Shown piece by piece: positions 34,222 through 44,960 of a stretch of 64,000 nt of DNA. The notes under the pieces are model-generated. The model worked only from the letters and a program-made list of their open reading frames with translations, had not been told where the DNA came from and searched no databases. Every line of letters begins with the position of its first letter. Position 1 is the stretch's first letter. The stretch is from Microvirga sp. SRT01 (GTDB lineage Bacteria > Pseudomonadota > Alphaproteobacteria > Sphingomonadales > Sphingomonadaceae). The stretch spans positions 124,001-188,000 of the forward strand of contig JAGSNX010000003.1 of assembly GCA_018139225.1 (NCBI GenBank), in the 5' to 3' direction. The position numbers and the translations under genes are program-made.

Positions 34222-34252
34222 GGCGGCCGATAGCGTCGGCTATCGCGCCGCC
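34222..34252. terminator. Bidirectional hairpin between MerR gene and argB
   Basis: GGCGGC and GATAGC pair with GCTATC and GCCGCC around a GTCG loop. It starts 17 bp after the MerR stop and overlaps the last codons of convergent argB. No U-run. Confidence 0.5.
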
Positions 34253-35151
34253 TTCGCGCTCACCAACGTGCCCGCACCCTGCCGCGTGAAGATCTCCAGC
34301 AGCATCGCGTGAGGGATGCGGCCGTCGAGGATGACTGCAGCGTCGACGCCGGACTGCACCGCCGCCACGCACGTCTCGATCTTGGGGATCATGCCACCGG
34401 TGATCGTCCCATCGGCGCGCAGTTGCTCCACCGCGACCGGGTCGAGCGAGGTCAGCAACTCGCCCTGCTTGTCGAGCACCCCGGCGACATCGGTCAGCAG
34501 AAAGAACCGCGACGCCCCCATCGCCGCTGCGATCGCGCCGGCCATCGTATCGGCGTTGATGTTGTACGTCGTCCCGTCCGCGCCAACGCCGACCGGCGCG
34601 ACGACCGGGATGATGCCCGCGTGCGACAGCGTGTCGAGGATACGCCGGTCGACCGCAATCGGCTCGCCGACAAAGCCCAGATCGACATGCCGCTCGATCC
34701 CCTGCAACGGATCGGGATCGCGCAGGCCGACCTTCTCCGCCAGCACCAGCCCGGCATCCTTGCCGGAGATGCCGACCGCGCGTCCGCCCGCCTGTCCGAT
34801 CCAGCCGACGATATCCTTGTTGATCGATCCCGCGAGAACCATCTCGGCGATCTTCGCGGTCTCCGCGTCGGTCACGCGCAGTCCGTTCACGAACTGCGAC
34901 TCGACGCCCAGCCGCTTCAGCATCGCGCCAATCTGCGGACCGCCGCCGTGGACGACGACCGGATTGATCCCGACCGCCTTCAGCAGAACCACGTCCTCCG
35001 CGAAGTCGCGTTGCAACTCCGGATCGCCCATCGCGTGGCCGCCATATTTCACGACGAAGGTCTGGCCGGCGTAACGCTGAAGATACGGCAACGCCTCGGT
35101 CAGCGTCTCCGCCTTGGCGAGCAGGGCGGCGTCGGGTGAATGGTCGGTCAT
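34240..35151 (-). CDS. argB: Acetylglutamate kinase
   Basis: 303 residues. Phosphorylates N-acetylglutamate in arginine synthesis. Motifs: [25 protein letters not shown], and [19 protein letters not shown]. Normal length. Single gene here; argH is 19 kb away. Confidence 0.97.
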   Translation of the reverse strand: MTDHSPDAALLAKAETLTEALPYLQRYAGQTFVVKYGGHAMGDPELQRDFAEDVVLLKAVGINPVVVHGGGPQIGAMLKRLGVESQFVNGLRVTDAETAKIAEMVLAGSINKDIVGWIGQAGGRAVGISGKDAGLVLAEKVGLRDPDPLQGIERHVDLGFVGEPIAVDRRILDTLSHAGIIPVVAPVGVGADGTTYNINADTMAGAIAAAMGASRFFLLTDVAGVLDKQGELLTSLDPVAVEQLRADGTITGGMIPKIETCVAAVQSGVDAAVILDGRIPHAMLLEIFTRQGAGTLVSAKAAR

Positions 35152-35289
35152 GCTGCGCCCTTAACGATCGCGACGAGGAGACGAAAGCGGATGTCGGTAT
35201 TCGAGGGGCGACATATGAGGCGTGCAGTGCGACAAGCCGCCACACCGCCGATTCCGCGTCGATCGGCCATCCCGGAGAGGTCGCCGCCG

Positions 35290-35922
35290 CTACCGGTCCA
35301 GCCGCCGCCCCAATCCAACGAACAGGTAGATCGCCGGCGGCACCAACACCGCCGACAGCACCACCTTCGCCAGCATCTGACCCGCCAGCAGCTCGCCGAT
35401 CGGAAACACGCCGAGGAACGCGATGGACACGAACAGCAGCGTGTCGACGATCTGGCTCAGGATACTGGCGATCCCGGCACGCAGCCACAGCAGCGTCGAT
35501 CCCTCCCGCCCCTTCAGCCACGAAAAGATCGTGACGTTCAGCGTCTGCGAGATACCGTAGGCGACGATCCCGCCCACCCAGATGCGCGGCGTGCCGCCCA
35601 TCATCAGCGCGAACGCGTCACGCCTGGCCGGCTCCATCTGCGGGCTCGCCGGCACCGCCAGCACCACGACCGCCAGCAGGATCGACACGACCAAGGGCAC
35701 GAAGCCGATCCGCACCAGCCGGTTAGCGATGTCGCGCCCGTGCAGTTCCGCGACCGCCGACGACGTCACAACCAGCAGCAGGAAGGCGAAGATCCCCGCC
35801 TCGACCGCGAGCGGCCCGAGCGCCACCTGCTTATTGCCGAGCACGCCGGCGATGCACACCATCCCGCCGTAGAAGATCGAAAAAGCGAACAGCGAGCGGG
35901 GGATGCGGAGTGCGGTATCCAT
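35290..35922 (-). CDS. Queuosine precursor transporter (YhhQ/VUT family)
   Basis: 210 residues from ATG 35922 with about six hydrophobic helices: IFYGGMVCIAGVLGNKQVAL, FPLVVSILLAVVVLAVPAS-like segments and GGIVAYGISQTLNVTIFSWL are YhhQ/VUT signatures. It would import preQ0/preQ1 or related purines. Upstream of it (36054-36074) is a palindrome that may also serve the divergent nucleoside transporter. Confidence 0.88.
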   Translation of the reverse strand: MDTALRIPRSLFAFSIFYGGMVCIAGVLGNKQVALGPLAVEAGIFAFLLLVVTSSAVAELHGRDIANRLVRIGFVPLVVSILLAVVVLAVPASPQMEPARRDAFALMMGGTPRIWVGGIVAYGISQTLNVTIFSWLKGREGSTLLWLRAGIASILSQIVDTLLFVSIAFLGVFPIGELLAGQMLAKVVLSAVLVPPAIYLFVGLGRRLDR

Positions 35923-36053
35923 CGCCGGAGTGCTAGCGTCCACCGTCGACGGGCACAATCTCGGCCATGGCATCGCCGTTCATGCTTTTGCGCGCTCCCT
36001 GTTCCTGCATTGCCGGCTGCCCGCCACCACGGGGCTGTCCTACGCCCGCGATT

Positions 36054-36074
36054 ATTGCCATAACGTGCGGCAAT
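36054..36074. promoter_or_regulatory. Palindrome upstream of the nucleoside transporter
   Basis: ATTGCC-N9-GGCAAT, in a 246-bp divergent gap between the two transporter genes. Could be an operator; no family known to me matches it. Confidence 0.3.
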
Positions 36075-36168
36075 ATCGAGGTTCGGGGCGTGCGAAACGT
36101 CTCAAGAAGGGGCTGTTTGCCGTGACGTTTGGGACCAATCGCGCGTTTTCCGGCCGGGCGGGCCGTTC

Positions 36169-37497
36169 GTGAGCCGCTTCCTGATCGGTATCGCCGGCAT
36201 AGTCGTCATCCTCGGTATCGCCGTCCTCCTGTCCAGCGACCGGCGCGCGATCCGGCTGCGCGTCGTCGGTGCGGCCTTCGCGCTTCAGGTCGGGATCGCG
36301 GTGCTGGTGCTGTATGCTCCCTGGGGCCGGTCGGTGCTCGCCTTCCTGTCAGGCGGCGTCGCGGACTTGTTGAGCTACGCGAAGGCGGGAACCGACTTCC
36401 TGTTCGGCCCCCTCGCGACGCCGGCGATCGGCGGCAACAGCTTCGCGATCGCGGCGCTGCCCGTCATCATCTTCTTCGCCAGCCTCGTGTCGATCCTCTA
36501 TTATCTCGGCGTCATGCAGCTGGTCGTGCGCTGGATCGGCGGCGGCATCGAAAAGGTGATCGGCGTGTCGAAGGTCGAGTCGCTCTGCGCGGCGGCGAAC
36601 ATTTTCGTCGGCCAGTCGGAATCGCCGCTGGTCATCCGCCCCTATCTCGCCGGCCTTACCCCGCCGCAATTGTTCACCGTCATGACCAGCGGCATGGCCG
36701 GCGTCGCGGGCACGATCCTGGCGGCCTATGCCTCGATGGGCATCTCGATCGAATATCTGCTCGCCGCCAGCTTCATGGCCGCGCCGGGCGGTATCCTGAT
36801 GGCCAAGATCATCATGCCGGATGCACGCGTCCCGGTGCAGGGCGAACTGCCGCTCGGCGATGTCCACGCGCACGACGTGCACCTTGCCGAGGCGCGGATC
36901 AGCGGCGTCGGCCCCGCCGCTTTGCTGCCCGAAGGAACGCCGGGCGAGCCGCTACCCGACGCCACGCATGACGAGGAGCGCCCCGCGAACCTCATCATGG
37001 CCGCCGCGCAGGGTGCGCAGACCGGCGTCAAACTGGCCGTGGCGGTGGGCGCGATGGTGCTGGCGTTCGTCGCCCTCGTGGCGCTCGCCAACGGGCTGCT
37101 CGGTGGGTTCGGCAACATCATCGGGCTGACCGGCCTGTCGTTCCAGGGGCTGCTCGGCTACGTCTTCTCGCCCGTGCTGTTCCTGCTCAACGTGCCGTGG
37201 CGCGAGGCCGGGATCGCGGGTGGCCTGTTCGGGCAGAAGATAGTTCTGAACGAGTTCGTCGCCTATATCTCGCTCGGGCAGCAGGCGGCGGCGTTGTCGC
37301 CGCGCACGGTCGCGATCGTCACCTTCGCGCTGTGCGGCTTCGCGAATTTCTCGTCGATCGCGATCCAGATGGCGGTGACGGGCAGCCTCGCCCCCAATCA
37401 GCGGCCGATGATTGCGAAATTGGGCATCCGAGCGCTGGTCGCCGGCAGCCTCGCGAACCTGATGTCCGCCGCGCTTGCCGGCCTGCTGATCGGCTGA
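36169..37497 (+). CDS. Concentrative nucleoside transporter (CNT/NupC)
   Basis: 442 residues from GTG 36169. About nine hydrophobic helices with CNT motifs: [20 protein letters not shown] (substrate and ion site) and [12 protein letters not shown]. Uses a sodium or proton gradient to import nucleosides. There is an acidic insertion (about residues 225-275: [10 protein letters not shown] ... DEERPANL) typical of some bacterial members. Followed by a strong terminator. Confidence 0.95.
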   Translation: MSRFLIGIAGIVVILGIAVLLSSDRRAIRLRVVGAAFALQVGIAVLVLYAPWGRSVLAFLSGGVADLLSYAKAGTDFLFGPLATPAIGGNSFAIAALPVIIFFASLVSILYYLGVMQLVVRWIGGGIEKVIGVSKVESLCAAANIFVGQSESPLVIRPYLAGLTPPQLFTVMTSGMAGVAGTILAAYASMGISIEYLLAASFMAAPGGILMAKIIMPDARVPVQGELPLGDVHAHDVHLAEARISGVGPAALLPEGTPGEPLPDATHDEERPANLIMAAAQGAQTGVKLAVAVGAMVLAFVALVALANGLLGGFGNIIGLTGLSFQGLLGYVFSPVLFLLNVPWREAGIAGGLFGQKIVLNEFVAYISLGQQAAALSPRTVAIVTFALCGFANFSSIAIQMAVTGSLAPNQRPMIAKLGIRALVAGSLANLMSAALAGLLIG

Positions 37498-37502
37498 AAC
37501 CG

Positions 37503-37530
37503 GGGGGAGGGGCCATAGCCCTCCCCCTTT
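37503..37530 (+). terminator. Rho-independent terminator after nucleoside transporter
   Basis: GGGGGAGGG and CCCTCCCCC form the stem, followed directly by TTTAT. It lies 6 bp after the stop and between convergent genes. Confidence 0.85.
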
Positions 37531-37535
37531 ATGCT

Positions 37536-39008
37536 TCAGGCGAAAAGCACTGCCGTCCGCCGGCGCCGCATCGCCCCGCCGACCAGACCGAAGCCCGCGA
37601 TCATCATCGCCCACGTCGCCGGCTCCGGCACCGCGCCGGTCAGCGACAGATACTCGGCGCGCGACAGTTTGAAGCTGTAGACGAGATTGGGGATCAGCGA
37701 CTGGCCGGTCGGGCATGCGCCGCCCAGCGCCACCTGCGACCGCACCGTGTTGGTCGCATTGACGCACACGTCGAACTGCGTGCCGCTGCCGTTCTGCGTG
37801 ACGGAGAAGTCGTTGTCGGTTGCGACGATCAGCGTGATGCCGCCATCCGCAGTGCGCGGTCCGAAGGTGAAGCCCTCGATCTTCTCGGGCACCTGCAATC
37901 CACGCGCCTTCAGCGCGGCGGCGATGTCGATGAACGGCGTGGCATCCTTCTTCGCCGCGATTACGTTCGCCGGCAGCGTGTTGGTGCCCGCCAGGCTGAT
38001 GTTGGCCACGTTCGTCGCACCCGTCAGGTCGATCTGGTAGATTCGCTTGGACGCGACTTCGGTCGACGCCGTATCGTCGACGCTCAGGCCGCGGTTGTCC
38101 CGCTCCAGCACCAGGAACTTGCCATTGCCGAGCGATTGGATCGCCGACACGCCGATCGACCGGCCCTGATTGTTCGCCCCGAACGTGTCCGTCACGCGCG
38201 CGTTGATGTCGGCACGATCCTCGAGCTGATAAATGAACTGACCGGTCGACTGGCCGGTCGCGACATCGAACGCGACGATGCGGACGTTGCCGCTGAAGCG
38301 ACCGTCGGCGGTGCCGTTGTTGGCGCGGCCTTCCTCGACCAGCGGGTCCTGGAGGATCGCATAGGCGGTCTTGCCGTCCGGCGTCACCGTCAGCCCCTCG
38401 AACCCGCGATTGTCCTGACGACCGCTGGTGATCGTCGGGCGACCATCGACATAGTTCGGCGTTCCGTTCGCCTCTTTCGGCAGCAGGTTGGCCGGTGTCG
38501 TAAAGCTGCGGATCATCCGGCCATTCGCGTCGAACTCGTACAAGGACGGACCATATTCGTCGGATACGAGGAAGTTGCCGTTCGCCAGCCGCGCCAGCCC
38601 CTCGGAATCGAACGAGCGACCAAGCGTCGCGCTATTCCCGTTCAGCAGGCGCGGGTTCAAGCCATTGAACGCCTGACCGGTCATGTCGGTAAACACCGTC
38701 GTCCGCTGCAACGTGAACCCGCCGATCGCGCCGGTCGAATCGATGTCGAGCGAAAATGCCTGCATGCGCGGTGCATAGGACAGCACGCCACCGCCCGGCC
38801 CGCGATCGGTGATGCCATAGAATAGTCCGTCGGTGGCGTTGTAGACGAGGTCCGACCCGAACCCGCCCAGTCGGTTGTTACCGATGCCCGCAAAGCCCGA
38901 CAGGTCGGTGCCATTGGCGATCGACAGGCTGGAGACGAAGCTGGCGGCGTGGGCCGGCAGGGCCGGAATGGCAACGGCAATCAGTAACGTAGCGATACGG
39001 CGCATCAT
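37536..39008 (-). CDS. Esterase-like activity of phytase family protein, PEP-CTERM
   Basis: 490 residues with a signal peptide (ATLLIAVAIPALPAHAA) and a PEP-CTERM sorting tail (VPEPATWAMMIAGFGLVGGA then RRRR). The body is a beta-propeller-like esterase/phytase domain with DRGPGGG, SFDSEGLARL, DEYGPSLYEFD and RGFEGLTVTPDGK motifs. Exported and probably retained at the surface by the exosortase pathway. Substrate unknown. Confidence 0.88.
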   Translation of the reverse strand: MMRRIATLLIAVAIPALPAHAASFVSSLSIANGTDLSGFAGIGNNRLGGFGSDLVYNATDGLFYGITDRGPGGGVLSYAPRMQAFSLDIDSTGAIGGFTLQRTTVFTDMTGQAFNGLNPRLLNGNSATLGRSFDSEGLARLANGNFLVSDEYGPSLYEFDANGRMIRSFTTPANLLPKEANGTPNYVDGRPTITSGRQDNRGFEGLTVTPDGKTAYAILQDPLVEEGRANNGTADGRFSGNVRIVAFDVATGQSTGQFIYQLEDRADINARVTDTFGANNQGRSIGVSAIQSLGNGKFLVLERDNRGLSVDDTASTEVASKRIYQIDLTGATNVANISLAGTNTLPANVIAAKKDATPFIDIAAALKARGLQVPEKIEGFTFGPRTADGGITLIVATDNDFSVTQNGSGTQFDVCVNATNTVRSQVALGGACPTGQSLIPNLVYSFKLSRAEYLSLTGAVPEPATWAMMIAGFGLVGGAMRRRRTAVLFA

Positions 39009-39094
39009 GGTTCACTCCTGTTAACCGTTCGGCCAGACAGGATGGCGATGACGCGCCCATGACGCTTCAGCGACGGGACGAAGACTCCCGCGGC

Positions 39095-39134
39095 CCTCGG
39101 TGGTTCTTCGGCACCAGCCGGAGAACCACCAAGG
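39095..39134. terminator. Hairpin downstream of fasciclin gene
   Basis: Arms CTCGGTGGTTCTTCGGC and GCCGGAGAACCACCAAG with ACCA loop. It follows the fasciclin stop (minus strand) by 10 bp; no U-run. Confidence 0.65.
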
Positions 39135-39143
39135 CCCCGTTTG

Positions 39144-39695
39144 TTACGGCATCATCACCGTATCGATGACGTGAATGACGCCGTTCGACTGATACACGTC
39201 GGCGATCGTGATCCGGCCCATATTGCCCTTGGCGTCCATGATGCCCCAGCCGGCACCCGCCTTGTGGAACGTCAGCGGCTCACCCTGCACGGTCGTGTAG
39301 GTCGCGGTGCCGCCGTTCGCCTTCGCCTTTGCTGCGATCTCCTTCGCCGTGATCCGGCCGGGAACGACGTGATAGGTCAGGATGCCGGTCAGCGTCGCCT
39401 TGTTCTCCGGCTTCACCAGCGTGTCGACGGTCCCGGCCGGCAGCTTCGCGAACGCCGCATTGGTCGGCGCGAAGACGGTGAACGGTCCGGGGCCGGACAG
39501 CGTGCCGACCAGATCGGCCGCCTTCACCGCCGCGACCAGCGTCGTGTGGTCCTTCGATGCCGCAGCATTCTCGACGATGGTTTTGGTCGGGTACATCGCG
39601 GCACCGCCGACCTTGGGATTCTTCTGCGCGTAGACCGCTCCGCCGCCCGCGACCATCGCGACCACGGCCACTGCGTTCAGGATATTCCGGTTCAT
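39144..39695 (-). CDS. Fasciclin (FAS1) domain protein, exported
   Basis: 183 residues. Signal peptide to about AVYAQ, then one FAS1 domain: TTLVAAVKAADLVGTLSGPG, FTVFAPTNAAFAKLP, and the closing IHVIDTVMMP. FAS1 proteins are associated with adhesion. Single gene. Confidence 0.93.
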   Translation of the reverse strand: MNRNILNAVAVVAMVAGGGAVYAQKNPKVGGAAMYPTKTIVENAAASKDHTTLVAAVKAADLVGTLSGPGPFTVFAPTNAAFAKLPAGTVDTLVKPENKATLTGILTYHVVPGRITAKEIAAKAKANGGTATYTTVQGEPLTFHKAGAGWGIMDAKGNMGRITIADVYQSNGVIHVIDTVMMP

Positions 39696-39804
39696 GCTGC
39701 TCTCCTCCGCGCCGTCCAGCGACGCGGAGGAGATACGGACGGCTCATGGTTATTGATGCAAAGCAACTTTGCGTACGGGCAACGTGCGTTACCCGCGCGC
39801 AAGA

Positions 39805-40674
39805 TCAGCGCGTCGGCACCGGCGTCTCGCCCGAATAGTCATAGAAGCCGCGCCCGGTCTTCTTCCCATACCAACCCGCCTCGACATATTTCACCAGCAG
39901 CGGCGCGGGCCGGAACTTGGGATCGCCCGTCCCCTCGAACAACACGCGCGTGATCTCCAGACACGTATCCAGACCGATGAAATCCGCCAGCGTCAGCGGC
40001 CCCATCGGATGATTAAGGCCCAACTGGCAGGCGGCATCGATATCCGGGATCGTCGCGACGCCCTCGCCCAGCGCGAAGCATGCCTCGTTCAGCATCGGCA
40101 TCAGCACGCGGTTGACGATGAACCCCGGTGCATCGTTGGCGCGCACGACACGCTTGCCCAGGGCCTGCGCGTAGCGCTCCACCGCCGCCACCGTGTCGTC
40201 CGACGTGGCGAGGCCGCGGATCAGTTCGATCAGGCCCATCACCGGCACCGGGTTGAAGAAATGCACGCCGACGAAGCGCGCCGCGTCGGGCGCAGCCTGC
40301 GCCAGCCGGGTGATCGGGATCGACGAGGTGTTCGACGCCAGCACCGCATCGGCGCGGAGCACCTTGCTGACATCGGCGAAGATCTGGCGCTTGATCGCCT
40401 CGCGCTCCGTCGCCGCTTCGATGACCAGTTCGCAATCGCCCATCGCCGCCACCGACTCGACCGGTTCGATCAGCATCAGCGCAGCGTCCCGCGCGTCGCC
40501 GGTGATCTTCTCCTTCGTCACCGCCCGGTCGAGCTGCTTGGCGATCCCCGCCTTGCCCTTGTCCGCCTGTGCCTGCGACACGTCGGCCAGCAGGACTTTG
40601 AATCCTGCCTGGGCAGACACTTGCGCGATGCCTGCGCCCATTTGCCCCGCCCCGATCACGCCGATAGTCCGCAT
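39805..40674 (-). CDS. 3-hydroxyacyl(butyryl)-CoA dehydrogenase
   Basis: 289 residues. N-terminal NAD loop [21 protein letters not shown], catalytic region [18 protein letters not shown] with His, and the C-terminal domain starting [18 protein letters not shown]. Interconverts 3-hydroxybutyryl- and acetoacetyl-CoA with NAD(P). ATG 40674 has AGGAGAG upstream. Single gene. Confidence 0.95.
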   Translation of the reverse strand: MRTIGVIGAGQMGAGIAQVSAQAGFKVLLADVSQAQADKGKAGIAKQLDRAVTKEKITGDARDAALMLIEPVESVAAMGDCELVIEAATEREAIKRQIFADVSKVLRADAVLASNTSSIPITRLAQAAPDAARFVGVHFFNPVPVMGLIELIRGLATSDDTVAAVERYAQALGKRVVRANDAPGFIVNRVLMPMLNEACFALGEGVATIPDIDAACQLGLNHPMGPLTLADFIGLDTCLEITRVLFEGTGDPKFRPAPLLVKYVEAGWYGKKTGRGFYDYSGETPVPTR

Positions 40675-40747
40675 GCTGCTCTCTCCTCTATGTCCGCGCG
40701 CATAGCGGCTGCGGAACGCGCTCGCCAGCATCGGGGTTTGTCCCTGC

Positions 40748-41890
40748 ATGCGTATCGCTTTGCCCGCCGCTACGGCGCTCGTCTTCGGCTCCGTCCTGCT
40801 GGGGGCGTGCACCGTCTCCGACGCGCCGGAGTCCGCGCCCAGCCCGACTCTCAACGCCGCCGCCGCCTCACCACAGGCGGCACCGACACCGACACCAGTG
40901 GCGGACGCCGCCCCGACACCGGTGAAGCCGGGCGAACAGAAGACGTTCGGCGACTGGATCGTCGCGTGCGACAATACCGCCCTGTGCCAGATGGCCTCGC
41001 TGGGGCCGGAGGATGGAGCCTACCCGTTCCCGCCGGTGACGATGGCCGTCTTGCGGCAGCCGGGACCGGACGGCGCGATCGATCTGTCCTTCGACGTCGC
41101 GGGCGACGAAAAGCCCGTCCGCCCCGTAGCAGTGACGATCGACAGTCGCCGCATGCCGCTGCCGGCGCTGAACGGCTCGGCCGCTGCCGCGACCGGCGCA
41201 GCGATGGCGAACGGCACGACGCTCGCGGTGCTGGAGGCCGGCGACAAACGCCGCGCCACCCTGTCGCTGAAGGGCGCGTCCGCCGCCATGCGCTGGATCG
41301 ACGCGCAACAGGGTCGCGCCGGCACGGTAACCGCGCTGGTCGCGAAGGGCGACAGGCCCGCAGTGACGGTCCCGGATCGCCGCGCAGCTCCCGTCATCCG
41401 CGCCGTGGTCGCGACCGGTAGCACGTCGAAGCCGACGCCGAAGCAACTTGCCGACATGAAGCGGCTGGCGGCCTGCGGCGACGACAGTTTCGCCGCCAAG
41501 ATGCCGCCGGAGGTGCACGCGCTCGGCGGCGGCACGACGCTGGTGATGCTGCCCTGCTCGTCGGGGGCGTATAACCTGTCGTCGGCCTTGTTCGTGATCC
41601 GCGGCGATGCTGTCGAGGTCGCCAAGGCCGATGTCCCCACCGGCTTCGGTCCCACCCCCGCCGCCGCCGAGGACGCGACGACCTCCGTCGTCAACGGCGC
41701 GTGGAAAAACGGCGAACTCACCAGCTACGCCAAGGGTCGCGGCCTTGGCGACTGCGGGGTCATGCAGACATTGGTCTGGGACGGCACCCGCTTCCGCCTG
41801 TCCGAACAATCGGAAATGGGCGAGTGCCGCGGCAATCCCCATTACATCACCACCTGGCGCGCGCAGGTGGTGCGGCAACAGCCCGACTAG
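40748..41890 (+). CDS. DUF1176 domain lipoprotein
   Basis: 380 residues. Lipobox LLGAC at 18-22. After a proline/alanine-rich linker (about 25-60) comes a DUF1176 domain: [24 protein letters not shown]-like strands, [16 protein letters not shown] and a late [16 protein letters not shown]. Function unknown. It is convergent with egtD and overlaps its stop by 4 bp. Confidence 0.88.
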   Translation: MRIALPAATALVFGSVLLGACTVSDAPESAPSPTLNAAAASPQAAPTPTPVADAAPTPVKPGEQKTFGDWIVACDNTALCQMASLGPEDGAYPFPPVTMAVLRQPGPDGAIDLSFDVAGDEKPVRPVAVTIDSRRMPLPALNGSAAAATGAAMANGTTLAVLEAGDKRRATLSLKGASAAMRWIDAQQGRAGTVTALVAKGDRPAVTVPDRRAAPVIRAVVATGSTSKPTPKQLADMKRLAACGDDSFAAKMPPEVHALGGGTTLVMLPCSSGAYNLSSALFVIRGDAVEVAKADVPTGFGPTPAAAEDATTSVVNGAWKNGELTSYAKGRGLGDCGVMQTLVWDGTRFRLSEQSEMGECRGNPHYITTWRAQVVRQQPD

Positions 41891-42864
41891 GGCGCGACGC
41901 GTTCCGCCTGCGCCTCCGCCAGGTACACCGCGAACAGCCCGTCCGGATCGGTCCACTCCGCTACCGGCGTCCATCCACCCGCGCGCAACAGGATGCGGGC
42001 ATCGCGTGCACCGTATTTGTGGCTGTTCTCGGTGTGGATCGACTCGCCCGCCGCGATCGCGAACGGCCGCTTGTCGACGTCGAACGTCGCGTCGCGCGTG
42101 GCGGTCAAGTGCATCTCGACCCGTGCGCGATCGTCGTTCCACCGCGCCTCGTGCCGAAACGCGTCGATCGGCACCGTCCCGTCGAGTTCGCGGTTGATCC
42201 GCTCCAGCAGGTTCATGTTGAACGCCGCCGTCACCCCCGCCGCATCGTCATAGGCGGGAACGAGCACGTCCGCATCCTTGATCCGGTCCATCCCGATCAG
42301 CAGCATCGCGCCCTCGCCCAGCGACGCCTTCATGGCGCGCAATAGGTCGGTCGCCATCGCCGGCGTCATGTTGCCGATCGTGCTGCCCGGGAAGAACCCC
42401 AGCTTCGGTGCGTCTGCGATCGTCCGCGGCAGCGTCAGTGGCCGCATGAAATCCGCCTCGAACGGCAGCACCAGCAGGTTGGGGAAGCGTGCCGCCAGCA
42501 CCTTCGACGACGCGCGCAGGAAATCTCCCGAGATATCGATCGGGACATAGGCGGACGGCGCGATCGCCTCCAGCAGCAGCGGAGTCTTGGTCGAGGAGCC
42601 GGAGCCGAACTCGACCACCGCACGTCCCTCGCCGATCCGCGCACGCACATCGTCGCCGATCCGCGACAGGATCGCGACTTCGGTTCGCGTGGGGTAATAT
42701 TCCGGCAGATCGGTGATGTGTTCGAACAGTTCCGACCCGCGACGATCGTAGAACCAGCGCGCCGGGATCGCGCGCGGTCGGCGCTCCAGTCCCGCCAGCA
42801 CGTCGGCGCGGAAGGCCGGATCGGCGAAGCTGCGCGTGCCGTCCGCGTCGTCCTGCTTGAGCAT
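41887..42864 (-). CDS. egtD: L-histidine N-alpha-methyltransferase
   Basis: 325 residues from ATG 42864. Trimethylates histidine to hercynine with SAM, the first ergothioneine step. Motifs: ARWFYDRRGSELFEHITDLPEYYPTR (residues about 25-50), VEFGSGSSTKT, and LGFFPGSTIGN. It starts one base after the egtB stop, so both come from one transcript. Confidence 0.95.
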   Translation of the reverse strand: MLKQDDADGTRSFADPAFRADVLAGLERRPRAIPARWFYDRRGSELFEHITDLPEYYPTRTEVAILSRIGDDVRARIGEGRAVVEFGSGSSTKTPLLLEAIAPSAYVPIDISGDFLRASSKVLAARFPNLLVLPFEADFMRPLTLPRTIADAPKLGFFPGSTIGNMTPAMATDLLRAMKASLGEGAMLLIGMDRIKDADVLVPAYDDAAGVTAAFNMNLLERINRELDGTVPIDAFRHEARWNDDRARVEMHLTATRDATFDVDKRPFAIAAGESIHTENSHKYGARDARILLRAGGWTPVAEWTDPDGLFAVYLAEAQAERVAP

Positions 42865-42865
42865 G

Positions 42866-44113
42866 TCAGAGATCCCTGGCGAGCCGCACGCCGGTGAACT
42901 GCCACCGTTGATGCGGGTAGAAGAAGTTGCGGTAGCTGGCCCGCGCGTGACCACGCGGCGTCGCGCACGATCCGCCTCGCAGCACGAACTGCCCGCTCAT
43001 GAACTTGCCGTTGTATTCGCCGACCGCACCCTCGACCGGCTTGAAGCCGGGATAGGGGCGGTACGCGCTGCCGGTCCATTCCCAGACATCTCCGAACAGC
43101 CCGCCGCCCGGTCGTGGCTCGACCGGACCCGCATCGGCCATCTGGTTGCCACCGGCGGGGTCAAGTCCGGCCGCCGCCGCTTCCCATTCGAACTCGGTCG
43201 GCAGGCGCGCACCGGCCCAGGCGGCATAGGCGTCCGCCTCGAAGAAGCTGACATGCGTGACGGGCGCGGCCGGATCGATCGCGCGCCGACCGTCTAGGCC
43301 GAAGCGCGTCCAGACGCCGTCCTGCTCCTCCCAGTATAACGGCGCGACGATCGCCTCCGCCTTCACCCACGCCCAGCCGTCCGCCAGCCACCAGCGCGCC
43401 TCGCGGTAGCCGCCATCGGCGATGAACGCCTGCCACTCGCCATTGGTGACCGTCCGGTCGGCGAGCGCGTGCGGGGTCAGCAACGCATCGTGACGCGGCC
43501 CTTCGCAATCGAACGCGAAACCATCGCCGGCATGACCGATCTGGACGATGCCGGTCCGTCCCTCCACCCATGCGATCGGCCCCGGCATCGCCACCGGCAC
43601 CTTGCGCGCCGCCGGCCACAATGCAGGCTCCAGCGGGTTTTCGGAAAAGCCATGCAGGATATCGGTGACGAGCAGTTCCTGATGCTGTTCCTCGTGGTGA
43701 CAGCCGAGTTCGACCAGTTCCAGCGCCGCGTCCGCCAATGTCGGCAGCGCCGCGACCAGCGCCGCGTCGACGTGTGCGCGGTACGCCCGCACCTCGTCCA
43801 GCGACGGACGCGTCAGCATGCCGCGACGGTCACGCGCATGGCGACGACCCTCGGCCTCGTAATAGCTGTTGAACAGGAACGGCCAGCGCGGATCGTGCAG
43901 CCGGTATCCGGGCACGTGATCGCGGAGCACGAACGTCTCGAAGAACCACGTGGTATGCGCCAGATGCCATTTGGTCGGCGACGCGTCCGGCATCGACTGC
44001 ACCGTCGCATCGGCATCCGACAGCGGCCCTGCCAGCGCCAGACTCAATGCCCGGACCGCCTTCAGTCGCTCGCCAAGGGGTGACCGTGCGTCCGCTACCG
44101 CCGCTATCGTCAT
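42866..44113 (-). CDS. egtB: Ergothioneine biosynthesis sulfoxide synthase
   Basis: 415 residues from ATG 44113. Iron-dependent enzyme joining hercynine and cysteine (or gamma-glutamylcysteine). The N-terminal DinB-like domain supplies HLAHTTWFFE and the HHEEQHQE cluster (iron ligands), and the C-terminal formylglycine-generating-enzyme-like domain has GARLPTEFEWEAAA and RGGSCATPRGHARASYRNFF. The C, D and E genes of the actinobacterial pathway are absent nearby. Confidence 0.95.
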   Translation of the reverse strand: MTIAAVADARSPLGERLKAVRALSLALAGPLSDADATVQSMPDASPTKWHLAHTTWFFETFVLRDHVPGYRLHDPRWPFLFNSYYEAEGRRHARDRRGMLTRPSLDEVRAYRAHVDAALVAALPTLADAALELVELGCHHEEQHQELLVTDILHGFSENPLEPALWPAARKVPVAMPGPIAWVEGRTGIVQIGHAGDGFAFDCEGPRHDALLTPHALADRTVTNGEWQAFIADGGYREARWWLADGWAWVKAEAIVAPLYWEEQDGVWTRFGLDGRRAIDPAAPVTHVSFFEADAYAAWAGARLPTEFEWEAAAAGLDPAGGNQMADAGPVEPRPGGGLFGDVWEWTGSAYRPYPGFKPVEGAVGEYNGKFMSGQFVLRGGSCATPRGHARASYRNFFYPHQRWQFTGVRLARDL

Positions 44114-44150
44114 GCCCGCGCCTTTCGCCAATGTTGCGCGGACCTTAAGC

Positions 44151-44699
44151 TCAGCGCGTTCCCCCCGGAACCCACAGAACGTCGCCTGCGCCGCTTTGGT
44201 TCAGCGCCCGCGCGGCTACGAACAGGTAATCCGACAGTCTATTGATATAGGTTGCAGCTACGTGGCTCACGTCCGGCATTGCGGTGACCGAGCGTTCGGC
44301 GCGCCGGACCACGGCACGCGCCAAATGCAATCCGGCCGCACCGGCATCGCCACCGGGCAGGATGAAGCTGGTCAGCGGAGACAGGTCGGCGTTCAGTGCA
44401 TCGATCGCCTGCTCCAGCCGCTCGACCTGCGTCGGCACGATACGCAAAGCGCCGTCGATGCCACCGGGCGTCGCAAGGTCGGCCCCCAGGTCGAACAGGT
44501 CGTTCTGGATGCGAGCCAGCTCATCGCGCACCGGCCCGGCCAGGACGTCGATCAGCGCCACGCCTAACACGCTGTTGGCCTCGTCCACGTCGCCGATCGC
44601 GGCGATGCGCGGATCGGACTTCGCGACGCGCGATCCGTCGACCAGCCCGGTGGTGCCGGTGTCGCCGGTGCGGGTGTAGATCTTGGTGAGCTTGACCAT
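44151..44699 (-). CDS. Cob(I)alamin adenosyltransferase (PduO type)
   Basis: 182 residues. IYTRTGDTGTTGLVDGSRV at the N-terminus binds ATP, and ARAVVRRAERSV with the C-terminal NRLSDYLFVAARALN completes the PduO-type signature. Converts cob(I)alamin to adenosylcobalamin. Spaced 24 bp from the twin-helix gene upstream. Confidence 0.94.
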   Translation of the reverse strand: MVKLTKIYTRTGDTGTTGLVDGSRVAKSDPRIAAIGDVDEANSVLGVALIDVLAGPVRDELARIQNDLFDLGADLATPGGIDGALRIVPTQVERLEQAIDALNADLSPLTSFILPGGDAGAAGLHLARAVVRRAERSVTAMPDVSHVAATYINRLSDYLFVAARALNQSGAGDVLWVPGGTR

Positions 44700-44723
44700 C
44701 GGGGGATCAGCGCGCGGACAGCG

Positions 44724-44951
44724 TCAGGTACGGCCCGCCGCGAACAGGATCACGACCACGATCAGCACCGCCAGCGCCTGGAAGAAGATGCGCTGCTGCA
44801 TCATGCGGTTGGACTTGAGCGATGCCTGGCTCGGCCCCTCGCCATGCACCTGTGCATGCGATTCCTGAAGGAAGGAGACGACGCCGCGGACGAGCGCCAC
44901 GACCGTCGCGATCATCGCGGCGATCAGCAGGATGACGAGGAACGTGTTCAT
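44724..44951 (-). CDS. HIG1-like twin-transmembrane protein
   Basis: 75 residues with two helices (FLVILLIAAMIATVVALVRG and FFQALAVLIVVVILFAA) around SNRMMQQRIFFQ, the signature of the HIG1-domain family associated with cytochrome oxidase in related bacteria. Confidence 0.85.
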   Translation of the reverse strand: MNTFLVILLIAAMIATVVALVRGVVSFLQESHAQVHGEGPSQASLKSNRMMQQRIFFQALAVLIVVVILFAAGRT

Positions 44952-44960
44952 GACGCTAAT